In this document: positions 54,182 through 63,161 of the stretch, piece after piece
Layout of the letters: the number at the start of each line of letters is the position of its first letter
Numbering within the stretch: the first letter of the stretch is position 1
DNA from: Bacteroidota bacterium
Lineage (GTDB): Bacteria; Bacteroidota; Bacteroidia; UKL13-3
Direction: 5' to 3'
Length of the DNA: 64,000 nucleotides
Assembly (NCBI GenBank): GCA_027488905.1
Contig: JAIYAT010000020.1
Span: forward strand, 1 to 64,000
Made by a program: the position numbers and the translations under genes
Notes under the pieces: generated by a model
Database searches by the model: none
The model's input: the letters and a program-made list of their open reading frames with translations, nothing else
Told to the model about the DNA's origin: nothing

Positions 54182-55675
54182 ATGAAAAAGCTATTATTAT
54201 CAATTGTAAGCAGTTTACTATTTACAGCTTACCTTGGCGCTCAAACGGCACTTCCTGTATTAACAGCAGAATCTGGTGATAGAGCCGTAGAACAAGCAAA
54301 TTGTTGGGCATTTGGATCTGCTTCATACACAAGTAATGCAGCTCAATTAATTACAGGAAGTTATTCAATTCTAAGTAATTCTCCTTCAAATCCTTCAATT
54401 GGTGCATGTTGGGTAAAAACACCTTGGATCAAACCAGGATCAGGAAACATTACTTTAAAGTATAAAAATCAAGCGGCTACTGCTGGTTCAATAAGAAGAA
54501 TTATTTTATCATATATCCCTTATGATGCTGCAAACCCAAGTGTTTTTAAAGAAGGAGCTCTGGTAAGATTCGATTCAATTAGCTATTCTTCTCCTTTCCC
54601 AACCACCACTCAAAATCTATCATTTGCTATTCCAGCAGCAATTGCAAATTCAAGTGTTCCTCATAAAATAATGATTAGTTTAGTAGGTGTGGGTGGAAAC
54701 TCAGGCTCAAGATTAATAGTAGATGATATCTCTATCCCAGGAACTTACTTTGCAAACCCAGCAAACAGTTGTTTACCGCAAGCACAAATTTTAGACAAAG
54801 ATGGCGATGGTGTTGCAGATAACCAAGATGCATACCCAGAAGACAAAGAAAGAGCATATGACGTTCAAATTCCTAATGCGGGTGAATCTACCTTAATGTT
54901 TGAAGACCTATGGCCTGCAACTGGCGACTACGACTTTAACGATTTTGTTACTGCTTATGGCGCAATTGCAGTTACCAATGCAGATAATAAAGTAGTAGAA
55001 ATTAAAATTACTACTAATGTTTTAGCCATTGGCGCAAGTTACAATAATGCATTTGCTGTTCAATTTGATGGTTTAAAACCTGAGTTGATAACAGGTGTTA
55101 AAGGAAATGTGACCAATTTTACTGAGGTGTTTAAATTTAATGATAACGGCACGGAATCAGGACAAGAATATGCAAATGTTTTAATTTTCGATCAAGCCAG
55201 AAAGCAATTCCCAGGTGCTGGTGGATCAGGAGTTAATGTTAATCCAGAAGGACCATTTTATACCTCTGAAAAAGTTTCTGTAATTGTTTCTTTCAATGTT
55301 GCAAAGGAATCTGCTATTGAGGTAAAAGATCTTAAATTAAATCCATATATTGTTGTAAATCAAAACAGAGATATTGAAGTGCATTTGTCTGACAATATTC
55401 CAAGTAGTTTGGCAGATAAAAAAATCTTTGGCACAGAAAAAGACAATTCAAGTTTTGAAAAGGGAACTTACTATAAAACCAAAAACAACTTGCCTTTCGC
55501 AATTAAAGTTGAAGGTTTAATACCTCACATGGTAGAAAAGCAAGATATCTTAACTGGCTATCCAAAGTTGGCAGATTGGGCAATTAGTGAAGGTAAAGAA
55601 TATGAAAACTGGTACGATGCTGATAAAGGTTTTAGAGAAAACAAATTATTAATCTACCTAGAAGGTATAAAATAA
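54182..55675 (+). CDS. LruC-domain secreted protein, copy 1
   Basis: 497 aa, signal peptide (about 1-20, ...YLGAQ). Residues about 20-200 form a beta-sandwich with a PWIKPGSGNITLKY block. A calcium-loop-like DKDGDGVADNQDAYPED lies near 204-220, followed by the LruC domain (LMFEDLWPATGDYDFNDF and onward). No T9SS tail. Likely periplasmic or outer-membrane associated; biological role unknown. Confidence 0.85.
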   Translation: MKKLLLSIVSSLLFTAYLGAQTALPVLTAESGDRAVEQANCWAFGSASYTSNAAQLITGSYSILSNSPSNPSIGACWVKTPWIKPGSGNITLKYKNQAATAGSIRRIILSYIPYDAANPSVFKEGALVRFDSISYSSPFPTTTQNLSFAIPAAIANSSVPHKIMISLVGVGGNSGSRLIVDDISIPGTYFANPANSCLPQAQILDKDGDGVADNQDAYPEDKERAYDVQIPNAGESTLMFEDLWPATGDYDFNDFVTAYGAIAVTNADNKVVEIKITTNVLAIGASYNNAFAVQFDGLKPELITGVKGNVTNFTEVFKFNDNGTESGQEYANVLIFDQARKQFPGAGGSGVNVNPEGPFYTSEKVSVIVSFNVAKESAIEVKDLKLNPYIVVNQNRDIEVHLSDNIPSSLADKKIFGTEKDNSSFEKGTYYKTKNNLPFAIKVEGLIPHMVEKQDILTGYPKLADWAISEGKEYENWYDADKGFRENKLLIYLEGIK

Positions 55676-55693
55676 TCTAATCAAAATTTCAAG

Positions 55694-55726
55694 AAAGGCG
55701 GGAGTTAATCACTTCCGCCTTTTTTT
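55694..55726 (+). terminator. Terminator after LruC copy 1
   Basis: AAAGGCGGGAG-loop-CTTCCGCCTTTTTTT: a strong G/C stem (one G-T pair) and T7. Confidence 0.85.
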
Positions 55727-55947
55727 GTTTTGGGTTTGAACCAAACTTCTGAGCAAAAATTAGAATCAAAACGACACTACGAATCAAAAACGGAAATTAA
55801 ATTCAAAATGGAACGGACTTAGAGGACAGCTTTTTTCAAACATGAATACAAAATACTCATTTTCAATATATTATTCGAATAAAATTTTACTATAAACTAT
55901 GGCACTCATTTTGAAATAATAGAATAAATAAAAAAACAACAAACAAA

Positions 55948-56355
55948 ATGAAGAAGCTATTATTTCTTTCAATTCTTGCCTTAATTGGATTAACATCTTG
56001 CAAAAAGCAATTTAATGAGCATCAAGAATTGCCTAAAAATGTTTCATCTGCAAAAAAATTCTCTGAAATAAAAACCAGCGAAAATTTCGATTGGAAAACT
56101 ACAAATGAAATATCATTCAAATACAATGGTATTCCAACAATTGAACCAATCAAAACAACATTAAGTATCATCAGTGAAGATGGAAAGGTTGTTTTATACT
56201 CAGGAAATCAATTAATGTCTTCAAATTTTGAAACAAAACTGGCCATACCTACAAATGTGAAAAATATTGTGGTTAAATATGGCGCTGTTTCCAAAGCATT
56301 CAGCACAAGTCTGCCTATCATTGCATTTGACATTCTTCCAGCTTTAGAAAACTAA
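55948..56355 (+). CDS. LruC-partner lipoprotein, copy 2
   Basis: 135 aa, same length and layout as copy 1: lipobox LTSC (Cys 18), NFDWKTTNEISFKY, GIPTIEPIKTTLSI. A recent tandem duplicate diverging mainly in the linker after the lipid anchor. Confidence 0.8.
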   Translation: MKKLLFLSILALIGLTSCKKQFNEHQELPKNVSSAKKFSEIKTSENFDWKTTNEISFKYNGIPTIEPIKTTLSIISEDGKVVLYSGNQLMSSNFETKLAIPTNVKNIVVKYGAVSKAFSTSLPIIAFDILPALEN

Positions 56356-56372
56356 AAAACAAAATCCATAAA

Positions 56373-57890
56373 ATGAAAAAGCTTTTATTATCAATTGTAA
56401 CTGGTTTGTTGATTACAGCCAATACACAGGCACAAACAGCACTACCCGTTTTAAATTGCGAAACAAGTTCCTCTCCTATCAACAATGGAGGAAGCAGAGG
56501 CGCTACAGATAGAAGGAACTATGATATTGCAAATTGTTGGACATTTGGAGGCGTAACTTATACAGATATTGGCGCTATTTCTAATTTCTATTCTGCCCAA
56601 AGTGGCCAGGCAACAAGTTTATTGGTTACCTCTTTTTGGATAAAATCACCATGGATAAAACCTGGATCTGGAAACATCACCTTAAAAGCTAAACTATCTG
56701 CAAGTAATGGTACTGTTAGAAAAGTCCATATTGCATATTTGCCTTATGATGCAGTAAATGGCAATTCTGCTAAAGAAGGTACAAGAGTTGAATTTAATGT
56801 TTATGATTTTACAACTTTTAACACAACAGTTAATAATTTAAGTATCCCAATACCAGCTGCAATTGCAAATTCGTCAGTACCTTACAAAATAATGATAAGC
56901 CTAGCTGGAAGCGGCGGAAATTCTAGAATCATGGTAGATGATTTAATTATTCCAAGTACCTACTTTGCAGACCCAGCGAACAATTGTTTACCACAAGTTA
57001 TAATTGCAGACAAAGATGGTGATGGTGTAGCTGATAATGATGATGCCTATCCTGAGGATGAGTTAAAAGCTTATAACGTTCAAATACCAAATGCTACTCC
57101 TTCTACCTTAATGTTTGAAGACCTTTGGCCTGCAACAGGTGATTATGATTTTAATGATTTTGTAGCCATTTATCAAGCAAGAGCTGTAACAAATGCAGAG
57201 AACAAAGTTGTTGAAGTTATTATTAGCACTCAACTAAATGCAGTTGGAGCTAGCTTTGACAATGGATTCGCTGTTCAATTTGATGGTTTAAGTCCAATTA
57301 GGCTTAACATGGTAAATGGCAGTGTACTTGGCACTTCAAAGTGGATTGAACTAAATGAAGTAGGTTCGGAACAAAACCAGGATTTTGCCAATATTATTAT
57401 TTTTGATAAAACCTCTTCAGTACTTAAATCAGCTGGTGGAAGCGGAATCAATGTAAACCCAGAAGGTCCTTTTGTTAAGCCAGAAACCGTAGAAGTTACA
57501 GTTGAATTTAATACAGACAAAGAATTTGCTATTGAAGTTAAAGATTTAAAATTAAATCCTTATATCATTGTGAATGGTCAAAGAGAAGTTGAGGTGCATT
57601 TACCAGACTATGCACCTACAAATTTAGCTTCTAAAAAATTATTCGGAACAGGTGTAGATAACTCTAATCCTGAAAAAGGAACTTATTACAAAACCAAAAA
57701 CAATCTTCCATTTGCTTTAAAGGTTGAAGGTGTGCTTCCACACATGGTAGAAAAGCAAGACATCCTAACCGGCTATCCTAGATTAGCTGATTGGGCAAAA
57801 AGTGAAGGTAAAGAATATGAAAACTGGTACGATGCTGATAAAGGCTTTAGAGAAAACAAGTTTCTGATTTACTTAGAAGGTGTAAAATAA
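56373..57890 (+). CDS. LruC-domain secreted protein, copy 2
   Basis: 505 aa, signal peptide (about 1-20, ...TQAQ). Same architecture as copy 1: PWIKPGSGNITLKA, DKDGDGVADNDDAYPED, LMFEDLWPATGDYDFNDF. The C-terminal 90 residues (KGTYYKTKNNLPFA...YENWYDADKGFRENK) are nearly identical to copy 1, while the N-terminal domain differs strongly, including an extra Gly/Asn-rich loop. This suggests conserved attachment or secretion and a variable binding face (inference). Confidence 0.85.
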   Translation: MKKLLLSIVTGLLITANTQAQTALPVLNCETSSSPINNGGSRGATDRRNYDIANCWTFGGVTYTDIGAISNFYSAQSGQATSLLVTSFWIKSPWIKPGSGNITLKAKLSASNGTVRKVHIAYLPYDAVNGNSAKEGTRVEFNVYDFTTFNTTVNNLSIPIPAAIANSSVPYKIMISLAGSGGNSRIMVDDLIIPSTYFADPANNCLPQVIIADKDGDGVADNDDAYPEDELKAYNVQIPNATPSTLMFEDLWPATGDYDFNDFVAIYQARAVTNAENKVVEVIISTQLNAVGASFDNGFAVQFDGLSPIRLNMVNGSVLGTSKWIELNEVGSEQNQDFANIIIFDKTSSVLKSAGGSGINVNPEGPFVKPETVEVTVEFNTDKEFAIEVKDLKLNPYIIVNGQREVEVHLPDYAPTNLASKKLFGTGVDNSNPEKGTYYKTKNNLPFALKVEGVLPHMVEKQDILTGYPRLADWAKSEGKEYENWYDADKGFRENKFLIYLEGVK

Positions 57891-57908
57891 TCTAATTCAA
57901 TATTTGAG

Positions 57909-57940
57909 AAAGGCGGAAGTATTTAACTTCCGCCTTTTTT
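57909..57940. terminator. Terminator shared by LruC copy 2 and mnmH
   Basis: AAAGGCGGAAGT-loop-ACTTCCGCCTTT plus T-tract, a near copy of the terminator at 55694. It ends almost on the mnmH stop codon. Confidence 0.85.
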
Positions 57941-58901
57941 ATGCAACAAAATGACTCAAATTGGGACGTAAACTTAAGCTATATTTATACTGCTTATCAT
58001 AGTGCATAAGCATTACTACAGCCCAGTTTTCTATTTCGGTTTGAACCAAATAATCAATGGCTTTCCGGTTTTCTAAGTCTCCCATTCTTTTCCTTAATTT
58101 CTCTGTAACTTCTATCAATTGTTTAGGATCAAAACAACCATAATTCTCAATGATATTTTTAACCCTTTGCTCAAAGGGGACATTTAAAAAAGTGAAATCA
58201 CCTTTCCTAATAATCTCGAATAAATTCAGCGGTAAAACCAGTTTACCAATTTTTCTACTTTCATCCTCTGTCCATATTTCTTGGCTTGGGTCAAACCGAA
58301 ACAAGGTTTCAAATAAATTATTTTCAAAAAGTTCTTGGCTTGGCTGCTCTCCCATTCCCAGATAGCCAAATGCAGAACCTTTATGATTTGCAATGCGCTC
58401 AAGGTGCAAAACTTGCTTACCTTCCAATTCCATTTGTTCCAATTTCTCGCTTTTGCCAGACCCTGTATAGCCAGTTAGTACTTTAAAATGGAATTTAGTT
58501 TCAAAAAAGCTCAATACATGATTTCGATAAGCTTTGTATCCACCTTTTAATTGGTAAACATCATACCCGGCAGTAGAAAGTAAATCTCCCATGATTCTGC
58601 TTCTAAGTCCGCCCCGCCAGCAATGCACCACGATTTCTCCTTTAGGAAATTGCTGCCAGGCTTTTTCAATATATTGGTAAAATTTTGGACCCACCAATTT
58701 ATAACCTAAAAAAACGGCAGCATCATGGCCTTCTTTCTTGTAACAAGTCCCTACCAACTTTCTTTCTTCATTATTAAGCACCGGAAAAGAAACAGCATCA
58801 GGAATATGGCCCCAATCATACTCTCCTTCACTCCTTGCGTCTAAAATTGGTAGGTGTTTTTTTGTGTTGACCCAAGTATTTATTTCAATGCTTTTTAACA
58901 T
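57939..58901 (-). CDS. mnmH: tRNA 2-selenouridine(34) synthase MnmH/SelU
   Basis: 320 aa from MLKSIEINTW; an upstream Met is less likely. Residues about 15-135 are a rhodanese domain with catalytic Cys in VVHCWRGGLRS; then a P-loop GYTGSGKS (about 145). The enzyme replaces sulfur with selenium at the wobble base, via a geranylated intermediate. Selenophosphate synthetase (SelD) is not in the window, so true selenation is unproven. Confidence 0.93.
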   Translation of the reverse strand: MLKSIEINTWVNTKKHLPILDARSEGEYDWGHIPDAVSFPVLNNEERKLVGTCYKKEGHDAAVFLGYKLVGPKFYQYIEKAWQQFPKGEIVVHCWRGGLRSRIMGDLLSTAGYDVYQLKGGYKAYRNHVLSFFETKFHFKVLTGYTGSGKSEKLEQMELEGKQVLHLERIANHKGSAFGYLGMGEQPSQELFENNLFETLFRFDPSQEIWTEDESRKIGKLVLPLNLFEIIRKGDFTFLNVPFEQRVKNIIENYGCFDPKQLIEVTEKLRKRMGDLENRKAIDYLVQTEIENWAVVMLMHYDKQYKYSLSLRPNLSHFVA

Positions 58902-58958
58902 AATGGTAATGCAATCTAAATTTCTCCTAAAAATTATTGAAATTCGCACTTATAATTT

Positions 58959-60485
58959 ATGGAAGAAAAAGTTCTTATCCTTGATTTTGGGTCGCAATAT
59001 ACCCAATTGATCGCCCGTCGACTCAGAGAATTAAATGTTTACTCCGAGATTCACCCCTGCACGCACATACCAAATTTGGACGAAAGCACAAAAGCTGTCA
59101 TATTAAGCGGCAGCCCTTATAGTGTGAATGATGGACTCTTACCTAATGTAGATTTAAGTAAATACAGAGGTAAATTACCTTTATTAGGAGTTTGTTACGG
59201 CGCACAACTTTTGGCAAATCAAAATGGTGGATATGTAGTACCAAGTAAAATAAGGGAGTATGGCAGAGCTAGTTTAACAGATGTTTCTGCTAATCAACTT
59301 TTTGAAGGCATTTCCGTTGGCAGTCAAGTTTGGATGAGCCACGGAGACACCATACAAGATATCCCTGCTAATTTTGATATCATTGCCAGCACAGAGTCTG
59401 TAAAGGTTGCAGCTTTTAAAATTAGAGAAGAAGAAACTTATGCTATTCAATTTCATCCTGAGGTTACACATAGTATTGATGGAAAAACGCTACTACATAA
59501 CTTCATTTCTAAAATTGCAAAGCTAAAACAGAATTGGAATCCAGCACATTTTATTGAAAACACCAATAAAGAGCTAAAAGAAAAACTTGGAAACGATAAA
59601 GTGATCCTTGGGCTTTCTGGTGGCGTAGACTCTTCTGTTGCGGCAGTTTTGTTAAAAGAGGCGATTGGGTCAAACCTTACAGGAATATTTATAGACAATG
59701 GCTTATTAAGAAAAAACGAATTTGAGCAAGTATTGCATGCCTACGAAAACATGGGTTTAAATGTAATTGGGGTTGATGCTAAAGAACGTTTTATAAGTGC
59801 ATTAACTGGCGTTAGTGACCCAGAGCAAAAAAGGAAAATAATTGGTAGAGTATTCATTGAAGTATTTGATGAAGAAGCAAAAAAAGTTGGAGACGCAAAA
59901 TGGCTAGCGCAAGGCACAATTTATCCAGATGTTATAGAAAGCGTTAGTGTTAAAGGGCCATCAGCAACCATAAAATCTCATCACAATGTTGGGGGGTTAC
60001 CCGAGAAAATGAATCTTAAAATAGTTGAACCGCTTAGGATGTTGTTCAAAGATGAGGTTAGAAATGTTGGTGCAGCTTTAGGTATTGACCCAATTATTTT
60101 ACAGAGACATCCATTTCCAGGACCTGGCTTAGCAATTAGAATTTTAGGTGATATTACCCATGAAAAGATTAAAATTCTACAAGAAGCAGATTCAATTTTC
60201 ATTACAGAGCTAAAAGAAAAAGGTCAATATGGTAATGTTTGGCAAGCAGGTGCAATCTTCCTTCCTATTCAATCCGTTGGCGTTATGGGTGACGAAAGAA
60301 CCTATGAGCATGTAATTTGCTTAAGAGCAGTAACTTCTGTAGATGGGATGACAGCAGATTTTTGCCATTTGCCCCATGATTTCCTTGGACATGTTGCCAA
60401 TAGAATAATCAATGAGGTTAAAGGAATTAATAGAGTTGTTTATGATATTAGCAGTAAACCACCAGCCACCATTGAATGGGAATAA
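58959..60485 (+). CDS. guaA: GMP synthase (glutamine-hydrolysing)
   Basis: 508 aa. Class I amidotransferase with Cys in GVCYGAQL and His-Glu in FHPEVTHS, then an ATP-pyrophosphatase P-loop [11 protein letters not shown] and the C-terminal [12 protein letters not shown] dimerisation block. Converts XMP to GMP. Full length. Confidence 0.97.
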   Translation: MEEKVLILDFGSQYTQLIARRLRELNVYSEIHPCTHIPNLDESTKAVILSGSPYSVNDGLLPNVDLSKYRGKLPLLGVCYGAQLLANQNGGYVVPSKIREYGRASLTDVSANQLFEGISVGSQVWMSHGDTIQDIPANFDIIASTESVKVAAFKIREEETYAIQFHPEVTHSIDGKTLLHNFISKIAKLKQNWNPAHFIENTNKELKEKLGNDKVILGLSGGVDSSVAAVLLKEAIGSNLTGIFIDNGLLRKNEFEQVLHAYENMGLNVIGVDAKERFISALTGVSDPEQKRKIIGRVFIEVFDEEAKKVGDAKWLAQGTIYPDVIESVSVKGPSATIKSHHNVGGLPEKMNLKIVEPLRMLFKDEVRNVGAALGIDPIILQRHPFPGPGLAIRILGDITHEKIKILQEADSIFITELKEKGQYGNVWQAGAIFLPIQSVGVMGDERTYEHVICLRAVTSVDGMTADFCHLPHDFLGHVANRIINEVKGINRVVYDISSKPPATIEWE

Positions 60486-60489
60486 GCAA

Positions 60490-61644
60490 ATGAATAAGCT
60501 ATTATTATACTTAAGTTTACTGCTTTTAACAACACAAATCAAGGCACAAACAGATTCAAACTACATTGAAATAAGTCTGATTTTACCCTTTTCGGCAAAA
60601 AGTGTTTATGAAAATCCAAAGGACAAAAACGCAGGGGTAAGTGAAGCGTGCAGGCAGTATTTCGAAGGATTTACCTTAGCCATTGACAGTTTAGAGAAAG
60701 CAGGAATCCCAGTAAGTTTAAGCGTATATGATACCAGATTAGACACCTTTTTTTTCAAAAAGATTTTAGAAAAAAAAGAAGTTCAAAACAGCGATTTAGT
60801 TTTTGGTCCGGTTATGCCAAATGGCACACAAATGATGAAGGATTTTGCCCAGAAAAACCAAGTTTTTCACATTTCACCGCTTATGACCTTAACAAAAACC
60901 TCTATAAATGATTCCTTTCTTATATCGGCATACCCAGATTTAAGATATTATGCCAATTTCATTTTAGAAGCAATTAAAAAGCAGGATTCCATGCACGCAA
61001 ACATTGTTGTTTTGTCGGATAAAAAAACAAATGACATTATTTTTAGCAAACAGTTTTCGACGTTAAAAAGCAAATATAAATCCTTCACTATTAAAAATTT
61101 AGACATAGCGAAGTATTTAGATTATAGTTTGCACTATAAATTGGGAGCCCAAAATCATGTGGTGATTGCATGTGAAAACGAATTTTTGGTAAACAACGTG
61201 ATTAAGCACTTAGGTGATAGCACGCAATTTTTAAACATAAACTGTTGGACTACCAGAAAAATTCTAGAATTTAAAGCTATAAATCTGTCACAATGGGAAG
61301 CCATTCATTTAAACATTATTACTCCATTTTTTATAGATTATTCCGACACCCTTGTGAGGGCATTTTCGGAAAAATATAGAGAACGATATTATACTGAACC
61401 AAGCGAATTTGCTGTGAATGGGTTTGAACAGGCAGTTTACTTTATTAGCGCCTACCACGAATTACATGGTGATTTTAGTAAACTTAAAGAATTAAAACCA
61501 AGAAGAGCGCTTAGTAACTACTTTGAGGTTAAACCAAAAGAAGAACTTTTAAGTCAGCAAAATGTTGGATTGAACCAATTGATAATTGAGGGGCATGAGA
61601 TTAGGCAGCGACTAAAGAATAGTTCTGAACAACAAAAACAATAA
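60490..61644 (+). CDS. Periplasmic-binding-protein-type-I-fold protein
   Basis: 384 aa from MNKLLLYLSLLLL, 4 bp after guaA. Signal peptide to about residue 19 (TTQIKAQ). The LPFSAKSVYENP start, central GPVMPNGTQMMKDFAQKN and an EFAVNGFEQAVYF block match the type 1 periplasmic binding fold of amino-acid ABC or LysM-linked receptors. No transporter nearby; probably a periplasmic sensor or orphan receptor. It overlaps the convergent phosphate transporter gene by 33 bp at the 3' ends. Confidence 0.75.
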   Translation: MNKLLLYLSLLLLTTQIKAQTDSNYIEISLILPFSAKSVYENPKDKNAGVSEACRQYFEGFTLAIDSLEKAGIPVSLSVYDTRLDTFFFKKILEKKEVQNSDLVFGPVMPNGTQMMKDFAQKNQVFHISPLMTLTKTSINDSFLISAYPDLRYYANFILEAIKKQDSMHANIVVLSDKKTNDIIFSKQFSTLKSKYKSFTIKNLDIAKYLDYSLHYKLGAQNHVVIACENEFLVNNVIKHLGDSTQFLNINCWTTRKILEFKAINLSQWEAIHLNIITPFFIDYSDTLVRAFSEKYRERYYTEPSEFAVNGFEQAVYFISAYHELHGDFSKLKELKPRRALSNYFEVKPKEELLSQQNVGLNQLIIEGHEIRQRLKNSSEQQKQ

Positions 61645-63021
61645 TCCAGAAACTACTACACAAACGGGCAAAGTAAGTAGCCAAGCAATTGCAATATTCT
61701 TGATGGTTTTTGTTTGAAGATTTTTGATTCCTTTACTTGCCACCATACTTCCAGCAATACCAGAAGAAAGCACATGCGTTGTGCTCACAGGCAAACCTAA
61801 CCAGGTAGAGAAACCAATAGTAGATGCTGCAACAATTTCAGCACTAGCGCCTTGGGCGTAGGTTAAATGTTGTTTTCCAATTTTCTCTCCAATGGTTACA
61901 ACAATTCGTTTCCAACCAATCATTGTGCCTAATCCTAAACTAATTGAAATTAAGAATATCACCCAAATTGGGGCATAATCTGTAATAGATTTTAATGCTG
62001 CAACCTTCTTTTTAAGTTTAAGCTTATTAACTGCACTTAAGCTAAGATTTTTACTATCGAGTAAAACCTTAATAGACTTACCAAGCATTAGCATATCTTT
62101 TCTGATAGCCATTTTTTCTTGCGTAGAATACTCTGCTATGGGCAAATTTTTAGTAAGAACTGAATCAAAATCCTTCACAAATCCAATGGTTTGATTGTAT
62201 TCAAAACGCTCTTCTACAGTTAGTTCTTCAACGTTAACTTTATTTAAAATTGAAATTACTTCGGCAGACAACTCCTTGTATTCTTCGGAAGACTTTGAAA
62301 CATCAAGTGTAAAATACGCAGGAACAATAGCAATTAGGATCAACATAACCAATCCTACACCCTTTTGACCGTCGTTTGAACCATGTGAAAAACTCACCCC
62401 AGTGCAGGTAAGTAATAAAATAAGGCGAATCCAAAACGGCGGTGGCGCATTACTGGTTGGTTCTTTAAAGATTTGACGGTTCTTAATGACTTGCCTCATA
62501 ATATACATTAAAAGAATAGCCAAGCTAAAACCAAGCAAAGGAGAAAGTAGCAAAGACAAACCAATATCGGAGGCCTTACCCCAATTTACATAGCTGTGTG
62601 ATTTATCAACAGCGATAAAAGAGAAGGCCAAGCCAACTCCAATTATTGAACCAATAAGGGTATGTGAACTCGAGCAAGGTATTCCAAAATACCAAGTACC
62701 TAAATTCCAAAGGATTGCGGTAAGTAATAAGGCTAAAATGAGCGCAACGTTGTGGTAAATGTCTGTGTCTAATAATAGCTCTGGTGGCAACAATGTTGAA
62801 ATGCCCATAGCAACAGCTATTCCACCAGCAAAAACACCAATGGCATTCCAAACACCACTCCATATAACTGCAATCCAAGGCTTTAGTGAATTTGTGTAAA
62901 TAACAGTAGCTACTGCATTTGCTGTATCATGAAAGCCGTTAATAAATTCGAATGCCGCCGCAGCAAACAAACATAAAATAAGTAAGAGGGTAAGCGAAGT
63001 ATCGAGTCCGAATAATTGCAT
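61612..63021 (-). CDS. PiT-family inorganic phosphate transporter
   Basis: 469 aa. N-terminal signature GFHDTANAVATVIY and the repeated C-terminal half motif GLPVSTTHVLSSG. About ten transmembrane helices, with a central cytoplasmic loop (about 230-330) longer than in E. coli Pit and Leu/Lys-rich. Imports phosphate by cation symport. ppk1, 14 kb away, is a functional relative. Confidence 0.93.
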   Translation of the reverse strand: MQLFGLDTSLTLLLILCLFAAAAFEFINGFHDTANAVATVIYTNSLKPWIAVIWSGVWNAIGVFAGGIAVAMGISTLLPPELLLDTDIYHNVALILALLLTAILWNLGTWYFGIPCSSSHTLIGSIIGVGLAFSFIAVDKSHSYVNWGKASDIGLSLLLSPLLGFSLAILLMYIMRQVIKNRQIFKEPTSNAPPPFWIRLILLLTCTGVSFSHGSNDGQKGVGLVMLILIAIVPAYFTLDVSKSSEEYKELSAEVISILNKVNVEELTVEERFEYNQTIGFVKDFDSVLTKNLPIAEYSTQEKMAIRKDMLMLGKSIKVLLDSKNLSLSAVNKLKLKKKVAALKSITDYAPIWVIFLISISLGLGTMIGWKRIVVTIGEKIGKQHLTYAQGASAEIVAASTIGFSTWLGLPVSTTHVLSSGIAGSMVASKGIKNLQTKTIKNIAIAWLLTLPVCVVVSGLLFLLFRTIL

Positions 63022-63161
63022 TATTGCAAATTTAAGTTCAAGAAAGCCATTTCAATATTATGTATTTGTTAACATAAGGTTAACATGATTTTTGCCATTT
63101 ATCAAAAAAAAAGAATGAAACTAAAGCAAGATAAGTAGATTGCGGGCGCAATTTTTTATTT

